From a virus, in the IMG/VR virus record IMGVR_UViG_3300021131_000012, positions 1-45,615 of that record: a stretch of 45,615 bases of DNA, one strand, 5' to 3'. Within the stretch, counting starts at the first letter, position 1; each line of letters begins with the position of its first letter. The notes beneath the pieces are model-generated. The model was given only the letters and a program-made list of their open reading frames with translations. It was not told the DNA's origin and made no database searches. Positions 28,373 through 38,500 of the stretch are shown here, one piece after another. The translations under genes were made by a program, and so were the position numbers.

Positions 28373-28560
28373 AATGGAAACCATTTGAGACGGCTCCAAT
28401 GGACGACACTGACATTTTAATTTGGGATGGAGAACGTGTTTCCGTGGCCTATTATGATCCAAATGCAGATGTTTGGATTGGGTTGTATTGCGAAGAAATA
28501 AATGGGCCTACATGGGAAAGTTTTGATTATTGGATGCCATTGCCGGAGCCGCCCAAATGA
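28369..28560 (+). CDS. DUF551-like small protein
   Basis: A 63-aa protein with the pattern WKPFETAPMDDTDILIWDGE ... WMPLPEPP, as in DUF551 proteins of phages (W-x-P-x-x-x-A-P-x-D-x-x-x-I-L and a C-terminal WMPLPE). Function is not known. It overlaps the HNH gene by four bases (ATGA) and its tail overlaps an unused ATG. Confidence 0.75.
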   Translation: MKWKPFETAPMDDTDILIWDGERVSVAYYDPNADVWIGLYCEEINGPTWESFDYWMPLPEPPK

Positions 28561-28574
28561 CCGAGGAGCGAACG

Positions 28575-28763
28575 ATGGAAGTTCTGGAGATTTATGAATT
28601 ACCGGACGGGGGAGCGCGAGTTATGATAGAATGCGACCGCGAAGAATTTATCCTCTTTGCCAAAATAGGGTTCGTTCACGCCCTAAAAGAAGCATGCTTG
28701 ATCGAAAAGCAATATAGTGGACCCGTAGAGGAAGACCCCAATGGCACTGATACACCGGATTGA
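28575..28763 (+). CDS. Small acidic hypothetical protein
   Basis: A 62-aa protein starting MEVLEIYELPDGGARVMIEC; the ATG at 28575 has GAGGAG six bases ahead. It has a short beta-hairpin layout then a helix (FILFAKIGFVHALKEACL). Function unknown. It overlaps the next gene by 23 bases in another frame. Confidence 0.55.
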   Translation: MEVLEIYELPDGGARVMIECDREEFILFAKIGFVHALKEACLIEKQYSGPVEEDPNGTDTPD

Positions 28764-28971
28764 CCCATCTATGCCCGTCCTGACCCCCAAAGGGCCAGCA
28801 AACGCGCATTTCCTGTTGGACTACAGCGAAGATCACCATTTGTTCTGGGTTTGTGCTATGCGCGAAACCGGAGAAATGTGGACGTTCCCCAATTATAAAA
28901 TTCGGGCGCAAGCAAATCCGACTATGGGTAGGGATAAGATTCCCGTACCGGAAAACTGGTGGGTAAAATGA
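28741..28971 (+). CDS. Small hypothetical phage protein
   Basis: A 76-aa protein: DPSMPVLTPKGPANAHFLLD, YSEDHHLFWVCAMRETGEMW and NYKIRAQANPTMGR. The 'PVxTPxG...A.FLxDYS' layout is common in phage small proteins, function unknown. AGAGGAAG lies ahead of its ATG, and it overlaps the next start by four bases (ATGA). Confidence 0.6.
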   Translation: MALIHRIDPSMPVLTPKGPANAHFLLDYSEDHHLFWVCAMRETGEMWTFPNYKIRAQANPTMGRDKIPVPENWWVK

Positions 28972-29279
28972 ACCTCATTCAGACTATCATTTGGGCTAGG
29001 GCCATCACGCCACGAGACCAAATCTTAATCCTACGTATGCTCGACACGCATGGCACAAAGCCGTTCGATGCGGATATCGCTGATCTGGCGGAAATGATGT
29101 CACTCCCGAAGTCATCGATCTACGAATGCATCAAACGGCTCAAAAGCATCGACTGGTTAGAGACGGAGCCTGTGTACCTTGATGGGACTTATCGCCGTTT
29201 GAAGAAGCGTTCCAAAACGCGCTATCGGGTCAAACTAGAGATAAAAAAAGAGGCGGACCGAAGCCCGCCTGAGTTCTAG
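28968..29279 (+). CDS. Winged-helix DNA-binding protein
   Basis: A 103-aa protein with a helix-turn-helix: ADIADLAEMMSLPKSSIYECIKRL (about 35-58, the middle is the turn), then a beta-wing (IDWLETEPVYLDGTYRRL). Its layout is like initiators' N-terminal winged helices or regulators. It is the last rightward gene and faces the lysis genes, so it may switch expression late. The 3' end is within a short GC-rich inverted repeat (AGGCGG/CCGCCT) that overlaps the stop. Confidence 0.65.
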   Translation: MNLIQTIIWARAITPRDQILILRMLDTHGTKPFDADIADLAEMMSLPKSSIYECIKRLKSIDWLETEPVYLDGTYRRLKKRSKTRYRVKLEIKKEADRSPPEF

Positions 29280-29318
29280 GGAGGAAGACCTCCAACGTAT
29301 GTGGGACATCGTATTCTG

Positions 29319-29912
29319 TCAAGCATAAGAAGCGTAGTGATCCGCAAGTTTCACATCGTATTGATTAGCTGCATAGCCCGGCCCATTATAACCCTTCGCG
29401 AAAGCTGCCCAATCGAGTCTCGCGAGGGGAACATCCAATTTTGCTGCCTTGATGAACTTGGCCATGTGGATCAGCTGGTTGCCTTCCGATTCCATCGCCT
29501 GCTGCACCATGTCTTTAACCGATTCGCATCCGACCATGACCCAGTTCATACCCATGATCTGGCCAAGACCCCACGAGACAGAACACAGGGCGGCATCTTC
29601 ATCAATCTTGCATGCGCGGTCGATCTCCTCGTACACGGCATCCGAACCTTTCGGGTAGGGGAGCTGACCCCATTTTGGGTACGCGAGCTTCTCGTCAATC
29701 GCCAGCTGTTGAAGGTCCGGCTGGGCACGAAGCTCCCGATAGAAGATATGACGTTCAAAAAGGGCTTTAGGACGCCCGTCAGCGTCAAATCCCGATCCAG
29801 CGGCCTCGACAGCCGTGACGGCTTTAAAAGCCGCTAGAGGCACCTTAATTGAGTCCGCAGCCGCTTGGAAATCTTCTTCGGTGGCTTTCTTCGCGGAACC
29901 TACAAAATTCAT
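29319..29912 (-). CDS. Endolysin, N-acetylmuramidase type
   Basis: A 197-aa enzyme of the DUF3380 / N-acetylmuramidase family. The catalytic motif is VTAVEAAGSGFDADGRP (32-48, E36 as general acid), followed by LFERHIFYRE, then SWGLGQIMGMNW and a GYNGPGY C-terminal part typical of these enzymes. It cuts cell-wall glycan strands at lysis. It lies right after the holin gene, whose stop overlaps its ATG region, and it is the last gene of the late operon. GGGAG precedes the ATG. Confidence 0.88.
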   Translation of the reverse strand: MNFVGSAKKATEEDFQAAADSIKVPLAAFKAVTAVEAAGSGFDADGRPKALFERHIFYRELRAQPDLQQLAIDEKLAYPKWGQLPYPKGSDAVYEEIDRACKIDEDAALCSVSWGLGQIMGMNWVMVGCESVKDMVQQAMESEGNQLIHMAKFIKAAKLDVPLARLDWAAFAKGYNGPGYAANQYDVKLADHYASYA

Positions 29913-30406
29913 TTCTTTTCTCCCATTGGGGGGTTGCTACTACCGAACCAGAATGACAGGACGAGCATCAATGCGCCGTCCAGCGTACCGAGGACACGCG
30001 CAATCAATTCCCGCATGCTGGCTTCGATGACATGTGTAAACAGAAAGTATTGAATGATCGCCCAGCAGACGACGATGACGTACGACATGATCGACGGGGT
30101 AAACGAATGAGTACCGACCGCCATGTCACGCGCAGATGCACGATCACTGGCAGCAATCTTCACCAGATCGATGTCCAAACTTTTCATTTGGACTTTGAAA
30201 TCGTTGTCTACCTTGCGGATTGCAGCGATTTGATCGGGCGTTGCAGTAGCGAGTGCATCTCTAATGTCATCTTCTGATCCGTCACCGTGCCCCAAGAGTG
30301 CGTTGGATAGAGCCTTGACGGCCATGCCAGCAACAGGACCACCAAGAGCCGTAGCGATTGTTGGTGCAACATTTTCAATTAACTTTCCAAATATACCGAG
30401 GTCCAT
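29909..30406 (-). CDS. Holin, three-TM type
   Basis: A 165-aa protein with a Gly/Ala-rich first hydrophobic part (about 10-40), a soluble DRASARDM part and two C-terminal membrane helices (SYVIVVCWAIIQYFLFTHVI and LGTLDGALMLVLSFWFG). The S-D-R-A-S-A-R motif ahead of the membrane helices is typical of the 3TM holin family of alphaproteobacterial phages and gene-transfer agents. It would open the membrane for the endolysin. ATG at 30406 has GGGGGA; it overlaps both neighbours. Confidence 0.78.
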   Translation of the reverse strand: MDLGIFGKLIENVAPTIATALGGPVAGMAVKALSNALLGHGDGSEDDIRDALATATPDQIAAIRKVDNDFKVQMKSLDIDLVKIAASDRASARDMAVGTHSFTPSIMSYVIVVCWAIIQYFLFTHVIEASMRELIARVLGTLDGALMLVLSFWFGSSNPPMGEKK

Positions 30407-30693
30407 CACTTATCCCCCAATTTTGCTTCCAAAAGGCGAATGCGAACTTTCATGTCGTTGATATCCCTATAAATTTCGTCCCGCAGTTTATAACGGGCTT
30501 CCGCACTTAACGGGCTATCTGTAGGAATGCCCTGCGGTGTAATTAACAGGGGCATTTTGCCCTTGATGTCTTGCACGTCCATGTGAAGGCCGTTGATGCC
30601 GCTGACCAGCCAGCCTATAGCGGCAACCAATACCGGAAACATCATGCTCATGATCTTTGAAAGATCAAAGTGACCCTTGTCATCCATTGTCAT
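30406..30693 (-). CDS. Lysis-cassette membrane protein
   Basis: A 95-aa protein with one membrane helix near the N-terminus (MFPVLVAAIGWLVSGINGL, about 18-36), a linker and a charged C-terminal helix (DEIYRDINDMKVRIRLLEAK). This N-in topology with a coiled-coil end resembles an inner-membrane spanin or holin partner. No overlapping Rz1-like lipoprotein is seen. Its stop overlaps the holin start, so the lysis genes are co-translated. Confidence 0.6.
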   Translation of the reverse strand: MTMDDKGHFDLSKIMSMMFPVLVAAIGWLVSGINGLHMDVQDIKGKMPLLITPQGIPTDSPLSAEARYKLRDEIYRDINDMKVRIRLLEAKLGDK

Positions 30694-31160
30694 TTAACCC
30701 CTAAAAGTATAATCCCGACCGCCAGCATTATACTTAACAGCAACAAAACAATAAATGTCACTACTCCAGCTTCCCGAATCGCCTCCATTTTGGCAGCGTG
30801 TTCACGCTCTTCTTCCCACTTTTTCCGTTCGATTTCTTTACGGATGTTGATCACTTCCCGCTGGACCTGATCCCATGCGGCAAGTCCATACGCCCCGATA
30901 AACAGGTTACGGGCTTTCAATGCCAGATCGTGCGCTTCGGCTTTAGCCGCGTAGCGTTCAATTGCAATCTGTTCCGCGCTTTTGTCGTTGAAGAACGTTT
31001 TATGCGGTGGCTCTGCCGCAATCTGCGTCAATCTCGCAAGGTTACCCCACAATTCAGACAGGTCAGAAGCCATGCCTTGAATTTCTTTACCAGCAGCAAT
31101 GCCAGCCTGAATGCCAGCATACGCCGCCTGTGCTGCCGCGAGGATTGTTAACGGGTCCAT
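30690..31160 (-). CDS. Virion or lysis membrane protein
   Basis: A 156-aa protein, Ala/Gln-rich at the N-terminus (ILAAAQAAYAGIQAGIAAGK), highly charged in the middle (KEIERKKWEEEREHAAKME, coiled-coil-like) and ending in one membrane helix (VVTFIVLLLLSIMLAVGIIL). It lies between the fibre genes and the lysis genes. Similar proteins occur in this place in podovirus-like genomes, but I do not know the function. GGAG precedes the ATG. Confidence 0.6.
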   Translation of the reverse strand: MDPLTILAAAQAAYAGIQAGIAAGKEIQGMASDLSELWGNLARLTQIAAEPPHKTFFNDKSAEQIAIERYAAKAEAHDLALKARNLFIGAYGLAAWDQVQREVINIRKEIERKKWEEEREHAAKMEAIREAGVVTFIVLLLLSIMLAVGIILLGVK

Positions 31161-31161
31161 G

Positions 31162-31974
31162 TTAACTCCACGAGATGATGATTTGGCCTAATCCGCCTGC
31201 CCCGCCATATGCACCACGTCCGGTTGCACCAGCAGTACCGCCAGCTCCAACGACGACAGTGCCAGATACTCCAGCAGCCACTTGTGCGGGCACATATGTG
31301 GACAGCGCATAGCCACCACTACCGCCGCCACCAGCAACGGCGGGGAATTTACCGCCAGTCGAATAATAGAATCCAGAACCACCACCGCCGGGAACGGAAC
31401 CATCTCCGGAAGGGCTTGTTTGAATGGCAGGACTGACGTTGCCACCACCATTAGGGGCACCCGCACCGATACCGTAACTGGAGCCACTTATACCAGTGGT
31501 AGACGTAACGTTACCAGACGCAGTGCCGCCCGTGCCGTTAGCACCGAACGCCAGACCACCGCCATTGTAAGTCAGCGCATTCTGCCCACCCGTGCCGCCA
31601 TTTGCGCTCGTTACAAACGAACCGAATGTCGTAGACGATGTCCCGCCCGTTTGCCCATATGCACCGCCAAGTTCATAACTGCCACCCCCGCCACCACCAC
31701 CCCACATTTTGACCGTGAAAGTGTTGCGATAAAGCGGAACAGTGAACGATGACGTACCAACTGTTGCAAATGTCTGACTGCCATTACCCGCAGGGTCGGC
31801 ACCTTGTTTGTTGTAGAAGTCCGAAAAACTAATCTGATCCGGCGAAAAATTCCCATACACAAGCGACGCTGGCTGGTACCAACGGCTGTTCTGGTAGTTG
31901 TTCATGCCATATCCGAAACCAAACGCAGTTTGAATGTCCGCGAAACTGATTGCGCCGCTAACTGGAGTTGCCAT
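31162..31974 (-). CDS. Gly-rich tail-tip or fibre protein
   Basis: A 270-aa protein. The N-terminus (GAISFADIQTAFG, ISFSDFYNKQ) repeats a short phrase common in tail-fibre tips. After FTVKMWGGGGGGGSYELGG (about 88-106) the rest is Gly/Ser/Thr-rich, with glycine runs like those of polyglycine-II adhesins in phage receptor-binding tips. It lies next to the S74-fibre gene. It is probably the distal receptor-binding part. Confidence 0.7.
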   Translation of the reverse strand: MATPVSGAISFADIQTAFGFGYGMNNYQNSRWYQPASLVYGNFSPDQISFSDFYNKQGADPAGNGSQTFATVGTSSFTVPLYRNTFTVKMWGGGGGGGSYELGGAYGQTGGTSSTTFGSFVTSANGGTGGQNALTYNGGGLAFGANGTGGTASGNVTSTTGISGSSYGIGAGAPNGGGNVSPAIQTSPSGDGSVPGGGGSGFYYSTGGKFPAVAGGGGSGGYALSTYVPAQVAAGVSGTVVVGAGGTAGATGRGAYGGAGGLGQIIISWS

Positions 31975-31977
31975 CGT

Positions 31978-32832
31978 TTACCTCGACTTCAAAGCAGCCA
32001 CTTCGTCGGACAGTTCCTTGATTGCCTGAATAAGTAGGGGGATAATCCGATCATAGCGAACGGTCAGGTAATCTTCACCGCTCATGCTCTTGCCGTCCAT
32101 CCCGATATCAAACGGGGCGGCAGTGACAGCTTCCGGCAACACGGACTGTACTTCCTGCGCGATCACACCGACTTGCACTGACGGGTCATTGTAACCCATT
32201 GCAGCGGCAATCTCGTTCTGGACATAACGAACGCCACGGATGCTCCCAAGCATATCCAGCGCACCTTCGATGGGCTGGATGTCTTTCTTCAAACGGCGAT
32301 CCGAGTAGAAAGCTGTGATGTTGCCTGTAGCAAGGATTTCACCCGTTGTTCCGGATGCGGCAGTTCCGATACCGATACTGTTAAAGCGAACGGTGGTGGA
32401 TGTCGTACTCAAATCCTGCGGAGAAGAATATGGGGTTACACGGTCATCAGCAAAATAGACGTTTGTTCCATTTGCCGTGATGAACGAACGCACACCCTGC
32501 GTCACAGCCACGCCAGTACTGCCGCCAGCAACGGTTTTGACGGTTACGGTAAAGCTGCCAGTCGTTTGGTTGTCAACGATCCACATGCCCCCGACAGCGG
32601 GTAGAAGGATGTTAACGTTTGCCGTCAAAGTTCCTTGCAAGTAAATGCGAAGGTTTTGGCTTTCCGTAGTAGTTACGGTAACGTTTGAACTGCTCAAAGT
32701 GTAAGTTTGAGTGCTGCCAAACGCTTTATCGATGACAGTAAAGTCGCTGTTAGCGGGCACGTTCCATGTGTCAACATAGTCGCCATTGCCCGGCAATTCC
32801 AAATTTTTGTTGGGGCTATACGTCGAAACCAT
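31978..32832 (-). CDS. Tail fibre with S74 self-cleaving chaperone
   Basis: A 284-aa fibre. The N-terminal part (residues 1-170) is Thr/Ser/Val-rich beta structure. From residue 177 (SDRRLKKDIQPIEG) a complete peptidase-S74 intramolecular chaperone follows, including GVIAQEVQSVLPEAV and YDRIIPLLIQAIKEL. In that family the Ser and Lys of the S-D-x-x-x-K/L-K motif cleave the chaperone off after folding of the trimer. It lies beside the Gly-rich tip gene and the candidate ejection proteins. Confidence 0.85.
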   Translation of the reverse strand: MVSTYSPNKNLELPGNGDYVDTWNVPANSDFTVIDKAFGSTQTYTLSSSNVTVTTTESQNLRIYLQGTLTANVNILLPAVGGMWIVDNQTTGSFTVTVKTVAGGSTGVAVTQGVRSFITANGTNVYFADDRVTPYSSPQDLSTTSTTVRFNSIGIGTAASGTTGEILATGNITAFYSDRRLKKDIQPIEGALDMLGSIRGVRYVQNEIAAAMGYNDPSVQVGVIAQEVQSVLPEAVTAAPFDIGMDGKSMSGEDYLTVRYDRIIPLLIQAIKELSDEVAALKSR

Positions 32833-32834
32833 GA

Positions 32835-35540
32835 TTAAACCTTTTTCTGTGCTACACGGAGTGCTTTGACAATGTCATCATCGGGAACATTTAGAAGATG
32901 TTTAGTATGGCTGTCCACGTACTTTTTGGCGGTTTTAAAGAGTTTGTCCGCCTCCGGAATGCGACCGCCAGTAGAACGCCTGCTACGCCCCGTCTTATCA
33001 ACGGCATAGCCACGTGCAGATACGTTACCCAAGTCTGGGGTCCAGATCGGGTTTGGCTTGCGCAGAACATTGAGCCTATCGAACACATGCGATTTGTTCG
33101 GGTCATACGTCGATGACGTCATGGATGGCCCAACGAAGTCCGGATCGCCGGGTTTAGGCATGATTACGGATGTGTTCGCAACACGGGTATCGTTAGCTGC
33201 ACCGCCGGAACCAAACTTCTTAACGGCACCGCCAGCAGCGTGACTCTGAACAGGCGGGCTACCAGCTGCGGAACCAATTATAGCGGGAGCCGCTTGAACA
33301 AGATAATCGCCAAACGATTTATTCGCTTGAGGATTATTCTGGATCATCCCCAAGCCCTGCTTGTACGCATCGATGTTGTCGGAAGACAGTTTCCGGGCAA
33401 GGTCTTTTGCGTATGCGCCGCCAACCTTATCATCCGCCCAACGATACGCAACGGTCATAAGAGCCGCACGGTCATAAGCAAGAGCATACAGCAAGTACCG
33501 AACATCACGGACCTGTTCAAAATTAGAACCAGCACCCAATTTCTGCGAAGATTTAATAGCATTCGACAGCGCAGTTTGCGTCCGCAAATGGCGTTCAAAT
33601 TCTTCAAAACGACGAGGCCCAAGCGAGTTCATAACCGCCTGTTTCGTATATTGGTTAGACAGCATTTTGTTCAATGAATTAACATCGATTGCCCCATCCG
33701 GACGCGATGCCCGAGCAATAGCTTCTTCCATCAAACCGTGCGCCACGTAGAACTTTTCGCGTGGCGACATTGCACTAATGTCATCCGCAATCTCTGACGA
33801 CTTGCGAGCATTCTTCGCGCTGTCCCAAATTTTCTTGCCGTACGTAAACGCGTTTTTCGTGCGGTCAACGTTATCATTCGCCCGCAATGCTTCCGCGTAG
33901 TCCGCATTGTACAAACGGCTTTTTGGGTTTGTCAGGCTGTCCATAATCTGTTGACGTGCCTTAGCGATTTCCGCACCGACATCACCACTTGGCGTATTTT
34001 CAATTCTTGTTCTTGCCTTAGAAGCTTGGTTGAGATTGCGCTGCAATGTATCAAGGAAATCGATGTCTACGCCGTTTGGATTAACAAGTTGGTAACGCCC
34101 AACTGGGGCACCTTCCCCAAGATGCTCGATACCCGCAGGAGGCTCGACACCTTTTTTTGCGAAAAAGGATTCTGCCATTGCACGGGCATCATTAGGGTCA
34201 ACAGCGGATTCTGTCGGTTGAACTATTTTGAATGGCGACTCGTAAAGGTCTGGGTCGCCTTTGCGAAGTGCGGTTTTCTCGCGCATATCCGCAATAGTTC
34301 TATCCAATGCGTCCGTAAACGTGTCGGAATTTAACCACTTATTCCATTTTGAGTCCCACGATCCCACACCGTTGCCCTCGCGTTTAGCCGTTTCATACGC
34401 AGTGTCAACACGTTGAGCCGCCAGTGACTTGGCGGTGTCTTCCATTTCGGCAGGGCTCGCTTTGGTTTTCAACAAACCTTGCGCAAAATCTTGAAGGCTG
34501 GACTGCGCATCGCCGGACCATGTAGCCAAACGGTCTTGCAAAATTTTTGCGGCTTCCGGACGGCCCTCAAACATTTTGGCGACTTCGTCATGTTTGGTAG
34601 GGTCAATCAAATTGTAAAGAGTGACAGGCTTGCCTTCTTCTTTGGCTTTGGTCCAATCCGACAACGACATTTCGCCCTTGCCTTCATTGATCCAGTTAGC
34701 AATTTTTTGGGTTTGATTCTTGCTGGCTCCAAAATAGTTCTGGACAAACTCCGGTGCAAGTTTCTCATATGCGTAGGAAGGGGTTGCCCAACTAGGTGCG
34801 ACGGCTTCCCATGCTTTTCCAATGCCTTTACCCACTGGACCCAGCGCAGCACCAACGCCGCCGCCAACCAACGCGGAATTTATGATGCCCGGCTCATCGT
34901 GCTGGCTTTTAGTGCCAAATGCCTGTTCACCAGCGGCAGTACCAGCACCCCATGCAGCACCTTCTGCGCCCATGCCCAATGCTTTGGCGGCTGTAGGGCC
35001 AAGACCACGCGCTGCTGCGGCGGCTTCTACGGGAGCAGCAACTGCCAGACCGGGAGCAAGCAAACTTGTTCCGACGACGCCAGCAAGTTCCCCCGCACCC
35101 TTCGCAATAGGATGTTGTTCCTCATAAGCACGGGCTACAGCCTCGTCCTCGGCCTTTAATTGGTTATACCGCTCCGAAAAGTTTTTACCCTCCCCTGCGC
35201 CAAATGCGGCCATTGCACCACGGGTAGCGGTGCGAAGACCTGTCCATTCCCCGACTTTACCCACGCCTTCTATGGCGGCTCCGGGAATTCCTTTTGACGC
35301 AACATCGCCATCCTTGGAGATGAACTGACGCGCTTTTGGCATCAAGGATTGAACTTTTGATTCGTATTCGTCGTCAGGAGACGCGCTAGCAGCAGGCCCT
35401 GTCGAAGACCCAAAACCCGGCAACGTCGTAAATTGCGACGCTACATCGGGTTTTTTGCTTGCAGGGGCTTGTTGATCTGTTGTCGGTTTAGTTTCAAACC
35501 CGGGAAGGGCACCAAATTGCGAAGCAACATCATTGGGCAT
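32835..35540 (-). CDS. Large internal or ejection protein
   Basis: A 901-aa protein. The start at 35540 (MPNDVASQFGALPGF) follows GGGGAGGG; an ATG at 35585 has none. The phrase DVASQFxxLPGF occurs twice in the first 50 residues. The next part is Gly/Ala-rich and partly hydrophobic (LAGVVGTSLLAPGLAVAAPVE, about 152-172), then long helices. Near the C-terminus are HAAGGAVKKFGSGGAAN and TGGRIPEADK. Position and design match proteins that leave the capsid with the DNA and cross the host envelope. No enzyme motif is seen. Confidence 0.65.
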   Translation of the reverse strand: MPNDVASQFGALPGFETKPTTDQQAPASKKPDVASQFTTLPGFGSSTGPAASASPDDEYESKVQSLMPKARQFISKDGDVASKGIPGAAIEGVGKVGEWTGLRTATRGAMAAFGAGEGKNFSERYNQLKAEDEAVARAYEEQHPIAKGAGELAGVVGTSLLAPGLAVAAPVEAAAAARGLGPTAAKALGMGAEGAAWGAGTAAGEQAFGTKSQHDEPGIINSALVGGGVGAALGPVGKGIGKAWEAVAPSWATPSYAYEKLAPEFVQNYFGASKNQTQKIANWINEGKGEMSLSDWTKAKEEGKPVTLYNLIDPTKHDEVAKMFEGRPEAAKILQDRLATWSGDAQSSLQDFAQGLLKTKASPAEMEDTAKSLAAQRVDTAYETAKREGNGVGSWDSKWNKWLNSDTFTDALDRTIADMREKTALRKGDPDLYESPFKIVQPTESAVDPNDARAMAESFFAKKGVEPPAGIEHLGEGAPVGRYQLVNPNGVDIDFLDTLQRNLNQASKARTRIENTPSGDVGAEIAKARQQIMDSLTNPKSRLYNADYAEALRANDNVDRTKNAFTYGKKIWDSAKNARKSSEIADDISAMSPREKFYVAHGLMEEAIARASRPDGAIDVNSLNKMLSNQYTKQAVMNSLGPRRFEEFERHLRTQTALSNAIKSSQKLGAGSNFEQVRDVRYLLYALAYDRAALMTVAYRWADDKVGGAYAKDLARKLSSDNIDAYKQGLGMIQNNPQANKSFGDYLVQAAPAIIGSAAGSPPVQSHAAGGAVKKFGSGGAANDTRVANTSVIMPKPGDPDFVGPSMTSSTYDPNKSHVFDRLNVLRKPNPIWTPDLGNVSARGYAVDKTGRSRRSTGGRIPEADKLFKTAKKYVDSHTKHLLNVPDDDIVKALRVAQKKV

Positions 35541-38500
35541 TCGACCCTCCCCAATAGCGGCCCAAATTGCCGACCTGAGCATCACCCGTCAATTGTTTGA
35601 TGCGAGCATTAAACACGTCGTGGGTAATATACCCTTTGGCGAGTGCAGAAGCGAGACTTGCTCGTTCCTGCTGACCTTGTGGGTTTGTGATGTTTTGTGG
35701 CGTCAACGCTCCAAGGATGGCCCGACGTTCCGTATCATATGCGGAAGCTGGAACAGCGCGTGAAAATGCGTCTTGAACGCTTCTACCCATGCTGCCAGTC
35801 ATCGAACCATATTGGTTGTAGAACGAAGCCTTATCCATTGCGAGTTGGTTAGAAACATACAGAGAAGCAAGCAATTCACGGGCCGCTTCCGGTGTGATGC
35901 TGCCAGATGGATACGACTGACGAAGTTTATCGATCATGAAGCCCGCTTCATTTCTCCAAGCAGAGTTTTGCGCGGACATGGTGGACACTTTGAACAAAAG
36001 ATCGTTCATCGTAACGTCTTTGAGCATATCGGCTGTCAATTCTTTGTTGCCTGTCAATTGGGCTATATAGTTAATAGTTTTGGCCAAAGAAGTACGAACT
36101 TCCAATGCAGGGCCTGCCCCAGCAAGCGAGTCTTCACGCAGTCCAGCCAATGCTTTTGTAACGGTCGCAAGTTCCTTTTTTGCATCATATGCGCTGCTCG
36201 CCGCCTGTTGGACGGGCTCGTTCAACTTTTCAAAAGCCTGTCTGTTCGCGTTGCGCGTATCGGGGTCAAACTGGCCCTGAAGGTCACGTGCGACATATGG
36301 CTTAATGGCGGCATCCGGATCAGGAGTGCCCGCAACTTGCGGAATGGAAATTTTGGGAGCCGCTTCGGTAGGACTTGTCGGGGCTGTAGGAGCCGCACCA
36401 GAAGTCACTTGCCCGCCAGATGGGCCAGCACCACCAGCAGCACCAGCAGCACCCTGCCCATACGACACGTTTGGCTGTTCAGCCGTGGCACCGGGAACAA
36501 ACTTCTGCCCCGTAACGTCGCCCGCCTGATTTTGTTCAAGAATGCGCATGCCACCCAATGGACTTGGTTGTGCGCCCTTCGTGAACGATTCCACGCCAGC
36601 CTTCTTAACTTCGGCCTGACCTTTTGCCTGTTCGAGCGTCTGTTTGTTCGCTTCCATAAGGGTCTTGGAATACGTGTCCGCAGCTGCCGCCAGACCCACA
36701 CCAAACTTCCCGGGGGTACCAGCAAGTTTCGCAAACGCATTGAAGGCGGCAAGACGCTGATTGTCGGTCATGGAAATGCCGAGCATGCCAGACAACCCTT
36801 CTTTTGTTGGCGTCTGAGTAATTCCCGCAGGCATTTGTGGTTGTGTTTTCTGTTGCGCGCCCGCAGCTGGCGCAATCCTATTGGAAGTTGCGCTACCATC
36901 ATTGGGCCCAGCAGCACCCGCTTCCACGGTCGCAATGGTTTTACCCAGAATATCACGGATTTTCGGATCGGTCACATCAATTGGGTCGTTAGGAGACACG
37001 CCCAATTTTTTGGCCACCTGTGCGATATACCCGCCTGTATCGTTGTTGTCGGATGCTGGTGCCCATTTGCTAATAATGCCAGCGGGCGTTGTAATGCCCT
37101 GCTTCTGATAGTTCTGCAAAAGCCCGTGCATAGCCGCTTCGCCATGCTCCGGTGTTTCAAACCGAGCAAAACGACCGTCTGTGCCCGCATAACCGGGCTG
37201 AGAACGTGCAAATCCGGAATCGATAATGTTCCCGGGATTGTTGTTCTTCGCGGCGCGAGAATTCGGATTAAGGCCTTCGAAGATGTTGCTTTTTGCCACG
37301 CCTGTCGTTGCGCTTTCTTCCGGTGCTACAGCAGCGACGCCCGCACCTTTACCCACGACATTGCTTTGATCGTTAGTATCATCCGGACCAGCGTGGTGTT
37401 CGCGACCAATCACGCCGCCACGAGCAGCCTGTTCGGGCAAGTAATCTTGCGATGCGATAGATGCCAAAGTGGGATCGCCGCCGCTTTCGCCGGACCCAAC
37501 AACGTTTTCCGCACCTTCTTGAAGGGATTTTTTAGTTGGCATTCCAATGTAATTTACAACACCGCCGCCAGACCCATAATGATGATTATGGATACGTCCG
37601 CCAGCAGCATTATTGCCCCCGCCTCCTCCACCTTCTGCACCGGAACCACCAGAATCGTTCGAAACGGGTGTGTTTGTTTTATCGGTTGTTCCACCGCCCA
37701 ATTGGACTTGCGTAATTGCTTCCGGTGTAGCATGCGCATGCGTGTACAAATCATACGCACTTTGAAGGTCCGCAAGAGATGCATTGCCGCTTGTTGCCAA
37801 AGTTGTGTAATTGCTTCGAGCCAATGCAGGATTATGCAATGCGGGGCCATTTGCATCAATCGGTGTGCCGCTAGGTGCGCCTCCGGTAACCCCAGTAGAT
37901 GTTTTTGGGGTTGGGACAACGCCAGCATTCGGCAACGACTGGGTAAAGTGCTGTTGAGACGCTTTTAAGGCGGAAAACGAGTCGGAAGAATGCGGAGAGT
38001 CGGCAGTAATGCTTGTATCCGGATGAGCCGTTGCCGCGCCCCCTACATCATAATGATGCGGATGAATGCGTCCGCCGAATGCTTCAGGTTTCATTTCTAA
38101 CATGAATGGGCCCATTTGAGATGGGTCCGAAACAATATTGGGATTCACCCCAACCTTGGTGTCCGTTGGCGTAGTTTTAGAAGCATCGTCAGGTTTGCCC
38201 ATCATGGACTTAACGCTTTTTACGGCACTTGCCAGATTGGAATACATATCCGCATTCGGGTTTTTAGCCTGTGGGGCTTGCGGCATATGTGGATTCGCCA
38301 TTGCATTTTGTGCATTGGGCAAATAAGAAGTAGCCGTCATTCCGGCAATGGGACTTACTCCCAACAAACCTTGTTGCTGTTGAACGTCACCGCCCGCCGC
38401 AAAATGCCCACGATGTTCCGCATTTTTTGTTGCTTCGTCATAGTTAACGGTTTTGTACCCTTGCGACTGTCCAACGGCAGAAGGATGTTTGTGTTCAACT

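Noticed and set aside
35773-37968. A 731-codon open frame on the plus strand opposite the giant virion gene
   Set aside because: It mirrors the codon pattern of a low-complexity minus-strand gene, has no ribosome-binding site and gives no recognisable protein. The same holds for long plus-strand frames at 3981-5351 and 5335-6654.
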